A program made the position numbers and the translations under genes. DNA of 64,000 bases, from contig CM068367.1 in assembly GCA_034769895.1 (NCBI GenBank), positions 711,660,196-711,724,195 of the forward strand, read 5' to 3'. The notes beneath the pieces are model-generated. The model was not told the origin of the DNA. It searched no databases and saw only the letters and a list, made by a program, of their open reading frames with translations. The stretch is from Magicicada septendecula. Taxonomy: Eukaryota > Arthropoda > Insecta > Hemiptera > Cicadidae. Each line of letters starts with the position of its first letter. Within the stretch, counting starts at the first letter, position 1. This document shows, in pieces, positions 48,234 through 59,639 of this stretch.

Positions 48234-50383
48234 ATGCATACGAGAGGTGTTTGTAAAAGGATGGCGAAAGACCAAGAAACAGAAGAAGATAGACGGGAGG
48301 AAGAAGCGGAAATAGTTACAGACATTGAAAAGGAACAACAGGCGGGTGACAAGGAGGAAGCCAGAGGTGAAAGGGATTTACTAAAACTATGGGAATTAAT
48401 TAAAGAAGATTCCAAGAAACAGAAGGAAGCCAATAATGAAAATTTTAAACGAATGGAGGAAAGATGTGACCAGAATAAAGAGGAAACTAATGAAAATTTT
48501 AGGAAACAAAATGAGAACACTAATGAGAGTTTAAGACAAATCAATGAAAAAATAGACGGTATAAATGAGAATTCAGAAAAGCTGGAAAACAAAATAGGCA
48601 ATATTAGCGAAAACTCAAAGAAACAAAACGAAATTTTGAGTGAGAATTTAATCAAACTAATGAATGAGAAGTTTGACAAAAATAAAGAGGAAACTGATGA
48701 GAATAACCGGCTGATAAATGAAAGCTTAAACCAAATTAATGAAAGGTTTGACAGGAACGATGAGAGCTTAAAGCAGATTCAGGAAAATAACAAACAAATA
48801 GACGGGAAAATTGAAAACAGTAATAAGGATTTGCGGCAAATTATAAATGAACAAAACCAAGCGTTGAGGGAAGTCATCAATGAAAGGATTGCAAATGTCA
48901 ATGAAACACTTAACAAAAGGGTGGATAATTATGAAGAGGAAGTAAGACAGCAAATAACTGAAACTAAGGTGGGTCTAGAAAAGACAGATGAAACCATCAT
49001 ACAACTCGCAGTGGAAGTAGAGGCCAAAATTAATCAAGTGGAAAACAATAACAAAACTAGAATAAAAGAAGTACAAATAGAAACCCAAAGGAAATTGGAC
49101 GAAGTGCAAATTAATATGGCTGGGAGAATTGAATTAGTTAACAACGAAATAATGCAAATAAAAACCCAAGTGGATCAAAATAAGGGGACCGTCGAAAATA
49201 TACAGAATCAGGAATTGATTAATATAAAGGAGTCAATAGAAGTTTTACAAAATCGACCAATGTATCTGGCACATCACATAGCCCCTGAGCAAAAAGAAAA
49301 TATCAATTTCAAAATTTATAGAGGAAACCCCATAGAATTTCTAGAGAGAATAGATGAATGGTTTAGTAGAATTAAGGTGACCCGATGTGGAACATAATAA
49401 AAAATTTGTTGGATGATTGTTTTAAAAGCATAAATGATAATTGGTGGTCGGCGGTCCGGAATGAAACGAGTAATTATGAAGAGTTTAAAAAGGCTTTTAG
49501 GTCGAAATACTGGTCGGATTCCGTACAGAACAAGATTAGGGACAACATTACCAACGGTAGATTCAACATTAATCAAGAGCAGTCCCCAACTACCTACTTG
49601 TTGGGAAAGGTGTGTTTGGCGCATCATTTGGAACCGCGAATACCAGAGGAATGTTTAGTAAATAAACTATCTTAACATTTCAAAGAAGAAATAGTTCGTG
49701 CCAGACGCAGTGGACAAGTGAAGACAGTGGGAGCAATGGAAACCTTGTTGGCCAGCTACGAAATGGAAGACTATTATCAAAGGTCTCAAATGTCAAACAA
49801 TAGGAGAGAGGAGCCAAATCAAGAGTCGCGTCAGGGAGTGAATAGATATAACAACAATAATTATAACCAACGGGTTAATGACCATTTTATGAATAATCGC
49901 TACCGCAATAATCAGTACCAAAACAATCATTATAATAACTCTAATAATAACCGATACAGCGCAGGCCGCAGGAATTTTGATAACGGGAGAGACTATTGGA
50001 ATAGTAACCGAGGGAACGATGATGGAGGAAATCAAAACAGAAATAGGAGCGTCGAGAATGATGGAGGAAGCAGGGAACAAAGGAGAGACATACCCTCGGA
50101 AAATCAACCAAGTAATGACCAGGGAACACATATAGCTCGAGTAAACTATATCATGGCTGATGAGAGGAATAACCAAGAGGACCATCGTGGAAACCGTAAA
50201 CCTAATCCCGATTCTGGGAATGCTGAGGGAAGGAATAGACGGAACAAAGAAGACATAGAACCGTATGTGTATGATCCATACTGCGACGATGCCATTGAAA
50301 GATTTACAACTGCTTATAATCTACGGAATCCACCGGAAAACCATATTGGTAGAGCAGCCCGAACAGTGGCCAATACAAAATAG
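48234..50383 (+). pseudogene. gag: gag, copy 9 (frameshift and nonsense)
   Basis: A 2-bp insertion (CGATGTGGAAC for CGATGGAAC) near 49387 shifts the frame at codon 385 in the capsid-like region. A TAA for Tyr follows in the original frame at 49673-49675. Both are private to this copy. From 49718 the frame is open to the normal stop. It shares QRKLDE with copy 10 although copy 10 otherwise groups with copy 8, a further sign of exchange. Confidence 0.85.
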
Positions 50384-51381
50384 TTAAGATGAATTAGTTG
50401 GAATCATTTTTAAAAATAAACCAAAAAATTCAAAAATAAGTAAGAACACCTTACTATATAATTCAGAAGAAATTATTTTAAACTAATAAACATGAAAGAC
50501 GAGAAAGAAGGGTTAGAAATAAGTTAAATGAAGGAAGAAAATGCCATACAATTTATGATAAGGAGGAGATTCAGTGTTTAATTGCAGAAGTAAATGGGAA
50601 TGAATTAAAAATAGTAAAATACGTATGCTAAAGAATAATTAATTGACAGCACGGAACTAAAAAGAATTTAAAATGAATATTGAACAGCTTTAACTAATAT
50701 ACTGGTGAATAATATGATAAATGGAACTACAGAACAACGAGATAAATAATTTAAGAAAAGTATTAGGATACCTCAGAAATAATAGTAATCATCCCTTGAA
50801 TACAAGTTTGTAGCAAAGGAGCTACCTTATAGATAATAATTATATGTATTGTGTTGTGATCGTGCAACGTTTATTTTTTTTCTGGACAGAGATGAAGTTC
50901 CTCTGATCTCAGAAGATATAGTTAGGGAAACGGCAGAGTAATGAAAGCCAATAGTGCCCCTCTGATTCCGTACCAGCTATGATATTAGGGAAATATAGTA
51001 TTTTAGGGATTATACACCAAGCGAGGTAATTAAATAAATATAGTAAGAAATGATGGCGTAATAAGCTAGAAGAAGTTATGAGTTCCAGAGAAAAGGACAG
51101 GTCTACAACTGAGGGAGGTACCAGTAGAGAATTAATGACCAGATACACAATGAGTATCAACACAGTTTTCCGGTGCAATTAAAAGTTTAAAGGATAGAAA
51201 GAGAAAATAAACCCCAAAGAACCCATTGAATTGCGGATTAAAACAGAAACAATGCAAAACTGAAACCATTATAAATTAATAATTTTATTAAATAAATATT
51301 CCAAAGTATGAAGAAACTATAAGTTTATTTTAACTAAACTTTATTCAGCCAAAATAAACTTCTTTCGGAGGGGGAGTATTA
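50384..51381 (+). other. Post-gag region, copy 9
   Basis: 998 bp; 2 bp are missing in TAAATAAATATAG near 51032. That opens an 89-codon frame on the other strand (50909-51178), absent from every other copy and so treated as chance. Confidence 0.7.
51367..51376 (+). promoter_or_regulatory. Polypurine tract before LTR 10
   Basis: GGAGGGGGAG, 5 nt before TGTAACG. Confidence 0.7.
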
Positions 51382-53844
51382 TGTAACGTAACAAAGTTGA
51401 GGTTCCCTACGTTACATAAAAACTTTGTCAACGTAGCGAAAAAGAATGTCCAAGGCATGCCATAATTAAGGTCAAGAGAGCCAATCTCACCCAAACAAAA
51501 AAATATATTGACGATACCTAAGTAAGGTTACTAAGTATTAAATTAGTAAAATGTAGCCAATTATAAAATATGGAGTGATTAGAGTAAGATGTAAACTATA
51601 AACACTGTGTCTAGTGAGATGAGTTTACTGTGGATGAGTTCAAATATAATAAACTGTTTAATTAATATTTAATGTTTTATAAAGATGTACCTGTTGTTGT
51701 GATTTATCATGATATTCAGTTTACATGATATTTATTTTGTATTTTGTATGTAGTAGGTGTGGAGCCATTACTTTAAGGAAATACTAAGTAATGGGTACTC
51801 AGTTCATTCATGTTAAACTTGTATTTAAGTAATTAAATACAAGTGTGTTTATTATGTATGGTATCATGTTAAAGGTATTTACTTTAAATAATTAATGAGG
51901 ATGTCTTAGAAAATATTTGTAAACTTGGCCAGGAAGACAATAATTGTAAATAAATTGTCTAGTGGTCATTATAATGATGTTAAAAACCGATGAAGGGTTC
52001 TATGATAAACTCAATAATAATAATAAAATGAAATCAGGAATTTAAAATTGTAATAATTGGCCATAAGCCAGTGACTCTTTGTACAGTAGGTCAGGTAAGA
52101 AAAATTAAATTAAAAACAAAAAAATTATAACATGTGTAATAAAACCAATAGGCCTAAATTTAGTATTTGTAAAAGGAAATTAATACCTTTTTTAATAAGT
52201 CCATTCAGATGAAAATGTATACGGTTTAATAAGGCAGATTAAGTGAAAGTTTTATGTGATTTAGTGTAATTCCAAGCAGGGAGTATTTTATTAAATAAGA
52301 GTAGTAATATTTCCTAATTCTGGCTCTAGGATATCAAATATTATCCAATTACAGAAAAGTAATGGTTGTTAGGGTAACAGAAATGCAAGAAATTTTGTTG
52401 ATTTCAACATTCAATTGTTATATGCTAATGGGTAAATTTCAGCAGACAAATTAAAAAAAGAGAACCAAATAAAATGAATCAAATTTAAACAAATTAAATG
52501 TCTTAAAGAAATCCATTTAAAAAGAACTGAGTAATAACTCCTGAAACTATATCTCAGTAAATATAATTCTACATACCCTTAAAGTTCACTGAATTAATAA
52601 ATACTCATTCAACCTATTTCCAGTAAAAGAATGATGATGAAAATGATTTACCATTAAACAAAGATGATCCATAGCAGAAGAAGACAAAATTAATTGAAAT
52701 ATAAATAAAAAAATACACGAAGAACTTTTGTATTGAAGTACTAAACCTCACTTTCAATAAACAAACGAAGTCGTAATACTACACCAATTCCATTGGGACC
52801 GGCAACTACTAGGATCGTGAAGAAGAACGAAGACCAGAACTGAACTTCTATTACACTCCGGGACATCACATCTAAACCTTTATTGAGAATCTGGACGCTG
52901 TTTTTGGTCAAGAGTAGCGTAACCATTCCGTCTTTACTCCGTTGTAAACAGACACGGCCACCTTAAGTATCGTACCCAGTTTATTAACAAACCTGCTTAT
53001 ATTTAATTTTATATATTAAGAGTTAATAACAATTGTAATACTTAGTAACCTTAATTTTGCATTACCTGGCCTTACTAATCGTTAAAAGAATTACCTGTAC
53101 CCTGGGATAAGAGATAAACTGAAAATTATACTTAAATTGTAACATACACCACTAGTTCACTAACAAATCGATTCAGTATTGTATGATCGATATTATGATC
53201 TAATAACCGAAGAAGACAACTGTTAAAAATTTAAAATAATATAAAATAAAGAATCCTTCTTGTATGTGACGATGTTCTGTGTTATTGTAGAATAGTTATT
53301 GTATTTCTATTAGGGAGTAATTTACAGAGAAAGAAAGTGATAAAAACATCAAGTGGAACGACTTAACCTATAAGAACGAGTTAAGTACTAATAACAGCGC
53401 TCGTTGCAGACAGCTGGTGAATACGGGAGAATAGAGAACTAACTTATTCTCCGCGCCACTCTTTTTTCAATTTAAATAATACAGACTGACTAGGGTTGGA
53501 GAAAATTACTGAATTATTCACTATAATACCCGTAATATAGCGTTTTTCTCTGGTAAAACACTTAATAACCACTTAACACAGGTATATGTTCGACATATGA
53601 ATCATATCAACAACATAATAAATATTTTTTCTTATAAACAGAGTGAATTAGTAACAAATTGGTTAATTCAACGTGGGCTGAATTAACGATAAACCCGCAA
53701 CTGTATTACACTCGTAAACGTAATCCATGCGTTATATTACAAATTGGCGAACCCAACAGTGGGGCTTTTAAACATCCTCAAATATAGTTAACAAACTTAC
53801 ATACTCGTATACACTAGAAACGTAATACTTGTAGTTATATTACA
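51382..53844 (+). repeat. LTR 10 (2463 bp)
   Basis: Regains the 7-bp TATTTTG repeat and has ATATTCAG with ATATTTATTTTG. Near the end it mixes ACAGAG (copies 1, 2, 4 type) with CCCGCAACTG (as in copy 7). Confidence 0.85.
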
Positions 53845-53847
53845 AAT

Positions 53848-53866
53848 TGGCGCTCAACGAGTGGGC
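53848..53866 (+). promoter_or_regulatory. Primer-binding site, copy 10
   Basis: TGGCGCTCAACGAGTGGGC, 3 nt after the LTR end. Confidence 0.65.
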
Positions 53867-53936
53867 TTTAGTTAAGTAAAAAATCGACTATATCGCTATT
53901 ACTTAACTGGAGCAGGCAACTATTAGAGGCACAGGG

Positions 53937-56084
53937 ATGCATACGAGAGGTGTTTGTAAAAGGATGGCGAAAGACCAAGAAACAGAAGAAGATAGACGGG
54001 AGGAAGAAGCGGAAATAGTTACAGACATTGAAAAGGAACAACAGGCGGGTGACAAGGAGGAAGCCAGAGGTGAAAGGGATTTACTAAAACTATGGGAATT
54101 AATTAAAGAAGATTCCAAGAAACAGAAGGAAGCCAATAATGAAAATTTTAAACGAATGGAGGAAAGATGTGACCAGAATAAAGAGGAAACTAATGAAAAT
54201 TTTAGGAAACAAAATGAGAACACTAATGACAGTTTAAGACAAATCAATGAAAAAATAGACGGTATAAATGAGAATTCAGAAAAGCTGGAAAACAAAATAG
54301 GCAATATTAGCGAAAACTCAAAGAAACAAAACGAAATTTTGAGTGAGAATTTAATCAAACTAATGAATGAGAAGTTTGACAAAAATAAAGAGGAAACTGA
54401 TGAGAATAACCGGCTGATAAATGAAAGCTTAAACCAAATTAATGAAAGGTTTGACAGGAACGATGAGAGCTTAAAGCAGATTCAGGAAAATAACAAACAA
54501 ATAGACGGGAAAATTGAAAACAGTAATAAGGATTTGCGGCAAATTATAAATGAACAAAACCAAGCGTTGAGGGAAGTCGTCAATGAAAGGATTGCAAATG
54601 TCAATGAAACACTTAACAAAAGGGTGGATAATTATGAAGAGGAAGTAAGACAGCAAATAACTGAAACTAAGGTGGGTCTAGAAAAGACAGATGAAACCAT
54701 CATACAACTCGCAGTGGAAGTAGAGGCCAAAATTAATCAAGTGGAAAACAATAACAAAACTAGAATAAAAGAAGTACAAATAGAAACCCAAAGGAAATTG
54801 GACGAAGTGCAAATTAATATGGCTGGGAGAATTGAATTAGTTAACAACGAAATAATGCAAATAAAAACCCAAGTGGATCAAAATAAGGGGACCGTCGAAA
54901 ATATACAGAATCAGGAATTGATTAATATAAAGGAGTCAATAGAAGTTTTACAAAATCGACCAATGTATCTGGCACATCACATAGCCCCTGAGCAAAAAGA
55001 AAATATCAATTTCAAAATTTATAGAGGAAACCCCATAGAATTTCTAGAGAGAATAGATGAATGGTTTAGTAGAATTAAGGTGACCCGATGGAACATAATA
55101 AAAAATTTGTTGGATGATTGTTTTAAAAGCATAAATGATAATTGGTGGTCGGCGGTCCGGAATGAAACGAGTAATTATGAAGAGTTTAAAAAGGCTTTTA
55201 GGTCGAAATACTGGTCGGATTCCGTACAGAACAAGATTAGGGACAACATTACCAACGGTAGATTCAACATTAATCAAGAGCAGTCCCCAACTACCTACTT
55301 GTTGGGAAAGGTGTGTTTGGCGCATCATTTGGAACCGCGAATACCAGAGGAATGTTTAGTAAATAAACTATCTTACCATTTCGAAGAAGAAATAGTTCGT
55401 GGCAGACGCAGTGGACAAGTGAAGACAGTGGGAGCAATGGAAACCTTGTTGGCCAGCTACGAAATGGAAGACTATTATCAAAGGTCTCAAATGTCAAACA
55501 ATAGGAGAGAGGAGCCAAATCAAGAGTCGCGTCAGGGAATGAATAGATATAACAACAATAATTATAACCAACGGGTTAATGACCATTTTATGAATAATCG
55601 CTACCGCAATAATCAGTACCAAAACAATCATTATAATAACTCTAATAATAACCGATACAGCGCAGGCCGCAGGAATTTTGATAACGGGAGAGACTATTGG
55701 AATAGTAACCGAGGGAACGATGATGGAGGAAATCAAAACAGAAATAGGAGCGTCGAGAATGATGGAGGAAGCAGGGAACAAAGGAGAGACATACCCTCGG
55801 AAAATCAACCAAGTAATGACCAGGGAACCCATATAGCTCGAGTAAACTATATCATGGCTGATGAGAGGAATAACCAAGAGGACCATCGTGGAAACCGTAA
55901 ACCTAATCCCGATTCTGGGAATGCTGAGGGAAGGAATAGACGGAACAAAGAAGACATAGAACCGTATGTGTATGATCCATACTGCGACGATGCCATTGAA
56001 AGATTTACAAATGCTTATAATCTACGGAATCCACCGGAAAACCATATTGGTAGAGCAGTCCGAACAGTGGCCAATACAAAATAG
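53937..56084 (+). CDS. gag: Gag-like protein, copy 10 (intact, 715 aa)
   Basis: Uninterrupted from the first ATG to TAG, with the same domain order as copy 8: acidic N-terminus, long coiled coil, capsid-like region, Asn/Tyr/Arg-rich tail and no zinc knuckle. Distinguishing residues are NDSLRQ and FEEEIV (with copy 8), QRKLDE (with copy 9), and private Ile to Val in REVVNERI, VRGRRSGQ and RFTNAYNL. Its flanking LTRs 10 and 11 are complete with TG/TTACA ends, so LTR-gag-LTR is structurally complete here apart from pol. Confidence 0.85.
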   Translation: MHTRGVCKRMAKDQETEEDRREEEAEIVTDIEKEQQAGDKEEARGERDLLKLWELIKEDSKKQKEANNENFKRMEERCDQNKEETNENFRKQNENTNDSLRQINEKIDGINENSEKLENKIGNISENSKKQNEILSENLIKLMNEKFDKNKEETDENNRLINESLNQINERFDRNDESLKQIQENNKQIDGKIENSNKDLRQIINEQNQALREVVNERIANVNETLNKRVDNYEEEVRQQITETKVGLEKTDETIIQLAVEVEAKINQVENNNKTRIKEVQIETQRKLDEVQINMAGRIELVNNEIMQIKTQVDQNKGTVENIQNQELINIKESIEVLQNRPMYLAHHIAPEQKENINFKIYRGNPIEFLERIDEWFSRIKVTRWNIIKNLLDDCFKSINDNWWSAVRNETSNYEEFKKAFRSKYWSDSVQNKIRDNITNGRFNINQEQSPTTYLLGKVCLAHHLEPRIPEECLVNKLSYHFEEEIVRGRRSGQVKTVGAMETLLASYEMEDYYQRSQMSNNRREEPNQESRQGMNRYNNNNYNQRVNDHFMNNRYRNNQYQNNHYNNSNNNRYSAGRRNFDNGRDYWNSNRGNDDGGNQNRNRSVENDGGSREQRRDIPSENQPSNDQGTHIARVNYIMADERNNQEDHRGNRKPNPDSGNAEGRNRRNKEDIEPYVYDPYCDDAIERFTNAYNLRNPPENHIGRAVRTVANTK

Positions 56085-57084
56085 TTAAGATGAATTAGTT
56101 GGAATCATTTTTAAAAATAAACCAAAAAATTCAAAAATAAGTAAGAACACCTTACTATATAATTCAGAAGAAATTATTTTAAACTAATAAACATGAAAGA
56201 CGAGAAAGAAGGGTTAGAAATAAGTTAAATGAAGGAAGAATATGCCATACAATTTATGATAAGGAGGAGATTCAGTGTTTAATTGCAGAAGTAAATGGGA
56301 ATGAATTAAAAATAGTAAAATACGTATGCTAAAGAATAATTAATTGACAGCACGGAACTAAAAAGAATTTAAAAAGAATATTGAACAGCTTTAACTAATA
56401 TACTGGTGAATAATATGATAAATGGAACTACAGAACAACGAGATAAATAATTTAAGAAAAGTATTAGGATACCTCAGAAATAATAGTAATCATCCCTTGA
56501 ATACAAGTTTGTAGCCAAGGAGCTACCTTATAGATAATAATTATATGTATTGTGTTGTGATCGTGCAACGTTTATTTTTTTTCTGGACAGAGATGAAGTT
56601 CCTCTGATCTCAGAAGATATAGTTAGGGAAACGGCAGAGTAATGAAAGCCAATAGTGCCCCTCTGATTCCGTACCAGCTATGATATTAGGGAAATATAGT
56701 ATTTTAGGGATTATACACCAAGCGAGGTAATTAAATATAAATATAATAAGAAATGATGGCTTAATAAGCTAGAAGAAGTTATGAGTTCCAGAGAAAAGGA
56801 TAGGTCTACAACTGAGGGAGGTACCAGTAGAGAATTAATGACCAGATACACAATGAGTATCAACACAGTTTTCCGGTGCAATTAAAAGTTTAAAGGATAG
56901 AAAGAGAAAATAAACCCCAAAGAACCCATTGAATTGCGGATTAAAACAGAAACAATGAAAAACTGAAACCATTATAAATTAATAATTTTATTAAATAAAT
57001 ATTCCAAAGAATGAAGAAACTATAAGTTTATTTTAACTAAACTTTATTCAGCCAAAATAAACTTCTTTCGGAGGGGGAGTATTA
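56085..57084 (+). other. Post-gag region, copy 10
   Basis: 1000 bp, no pol frame. Private TTTAAAAAGAATATTG near 56367 and GGCTTAATAAGC near 56758. Confidence 0.7.
57070..57079 (+). promoter_or_regulatory. Polypurine tract before LTR 11
   Basis: GGAGGGGGAG, 5 nt before TGTAACG. Confidence 0.7.
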
Positions 57085-59547
57085 TGTAACGTAACAAAGT
57101 TGAGGTTCCCTACGTTACATAAAAACTTTGTCAACGTAGCGAAAAAGAATGTCCAAGGCATGCCATAATTAAGGTCAAGAGAGCCAATCTCACCCAAACA
57201 AAAAAATATATTGACGATACCTAAGTAAGGTTACTAAGTAATAAATTAGTAAAATGTAGCCAATTATAAAATATGGAGTGATTAGAGTAAGATGTAAACT
57301 ATAAACACTGTGTCTAGTGAGATGAGTTTACTGTGGATGAGTTCAAATATAATAAACTGTTTAATTAATATTTAATGTTTTATAAAGATGTACCTGTTGT
57401 TGTGATTTATCATGATATTCAGTTTACATGATATTTATTTTGTATTTTGTATGTAGTAGGTGTGGAGCCATTACTTTAAGGAAATACTAAGTAATGGGTA
57501 CTGAGTTCATTCATGTTAAACTTGTATTTAAGTAATTAAATACAAGTGTGTTTATTATGTATGGTATCATGTTAAAGGTATTTACTTTAAATAATTAATG
57601 AAGATGTCTTAGAAAATATTTGTAAACTTGGCCAGGAAGACAATAATTGTAAATAAATTGTCTAGTGGTCATTATAATGATGTTAAAAACCGATGAAGGG
57701 TTCTATGATAAACTCAATAATAATAATAAAATGAAATCAGGAATTTAAAATTGTAATAATTGGCCATAAGCCAGTGACTCTTTGTACAGTAGGTCAGGTA
57801 AGAAAAATTAAATCAAAAACAAAAAAATTATAACATGTGTAATAAAACCAATAGGCCTAAATTTAGTATTTGTAAAAGGAAATTAATACCTTTTTTAATA
57901 AGTCCATTCAGATGAAAATGTATACGGTTTAATAAGGCAGATTAAGTGAAAGTTTTATGTGATTTAGTGTAATTCCAAGCAGGGAGTATTTTATTAAATA
58001 AGAGTAGTAATATTTCCTAATTCTGGCTCTAGGATATCAAATATTATCCAATTACAGAAAAGTAATGGTTGTTAGGGTAACAGAAATGCAAGAAATTTTG
58101 TTGATTTCAACATTCAATTGTTATATGCTAATGGGTAAAGTTCAGCAGACAAATTAAAAAAAGAGAACCAAATAAAATGAATCAAATTTAAACAAATTAA
58201 ATGTCTTAAAGAAATCCATTTAAAAAGAACTGAGTAATAACTCCTGAAACTATATCTCAGTAAATATAATTCTACATACCCTTAAAGTTCACTGAATTAA
58301 TAAATACTCATTCAACCTATTTCCAGTAAAAGAATGATGATGAAAATGATTTACCATTAAACAAAGATGATCCATAGCAGAAGAAGACAAAATTAATTGA
58401 AATATAAATAAAAAAATACACGAAGAACTTTTGTATTGAAGTACTAAACCTCACTTTCAATAAACAAACGAAGTCGTAATACTACACCAATTCCATTGGG
58501 ACCGGCAACTACTAGGATCGTGAAGAAGAACGAAGACCAGAACTGAACTTCTATTACACTCCGGGACATCACATCTAAACCTTTATTGAGAATCTGGACG
58601 CTGTTTTTGGTCAAGAGTAGCATAACCATTCCGTCTTTACTCCGTTGTAAACAGACACGGCCACCTTAAGTATCGTACCCAGTTTGGTAACAAACCTGCT
58701 TATATTTAATTTTATATATTAAGAGTTAATAACAATTGTAATACTTAGTAACCTTAATTTTGCATTACCTGGCCTTACTAATCGTTAAAAGAATTACCTG
58801 TACCCTGGGATAAGAGATAAACTGAAAATTATACTTAAATTGTAACATACACCACTAGTTCACTAACAAATCGATTCAGTATTGTATGATCGATATTATG
58901 ATCTAATAACCGAAGAAGACAACTGTTAAAAATTTAAAATAATATAAAATAAAGAATCCTTCTTGTATGTGACGATGTTCTGTGTTATTGTAGAATAGTT
59001 ATTGTATTTCTATTAGGGAGTAATTTACAGAGAAAGAAAGTGATAAAAACATCAAGTGGAACGACTTAACCTATAAGAACGAGTTAAGTACTAATAACAG
59101 CGCTCGTTGCAGACAGCTGGTGAATACGGGAGAATAGAGAACTAACTTATTCTCCGCGCCACTCTTTTTTCAATTTAAATAATACAGACTGACTAGGGTT
59201 GGAGAAAATTACTGAATTTATCACTATAATACCCGTAATATAGCGTTTTTCTCTGGTAAAACACTTAATAACCACTTAACACAGGTATATGTTCGACATA
59301 TGAATCATATCAACAACATAATAAATATTTTTTCTTATAAAGAGAGTGAATTAGTAACAAATTGGTTAATTCAACGTGGGCTGAATTAACGATAAACCCG
59401 CAACCGTATTACACTCGTAAACGTAATCCATGCGTTATATTACAAATTGGCGAACCCAACAGTGGGGCTTTTAAACATCCTCAAATATAGTTAACAAAGT
59501 TACATACTCGTATACACTAGAAACGTAATACTTGTAGTTATATTACA
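57085..59547 (+). repeat. LTR 11 (2463 bp), last LTR
   Basis: Close to LTR 10 in its 5' half; its 3' end has the AGAGAG / CCCGCAACC type. The antisense 61-codon frame begins MVM as in LTRs 1-6, not MVT as in 7-10. Confidence 0.85.
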
Positions 59548-59550
59548 AAT

Positions 59551-59569
59551 TGGCGCTCAACGAGTGGGC
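59551..59569 (+). promoter_or_regulatory. Primer-binding site, copy 11
   Basis: TGGCGCTCAACGAGTGGGC, 3 nt after the LTR end. Confidence 0.65.
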
Positions 59570-59639
59570 TTTAGTTAAGTAAAAAATCGACTATATCGCT
59601 ATTACTTAACTGGAGCAGGCAACTATTAGAGGCACAGGG

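Noticed and set aside
50909-51178. 89-codon minus-strand frame in the post-gag region of copy 9
   Set aside because: It exists only because of a private 2-bp deletion; the other units have stops in the same place.
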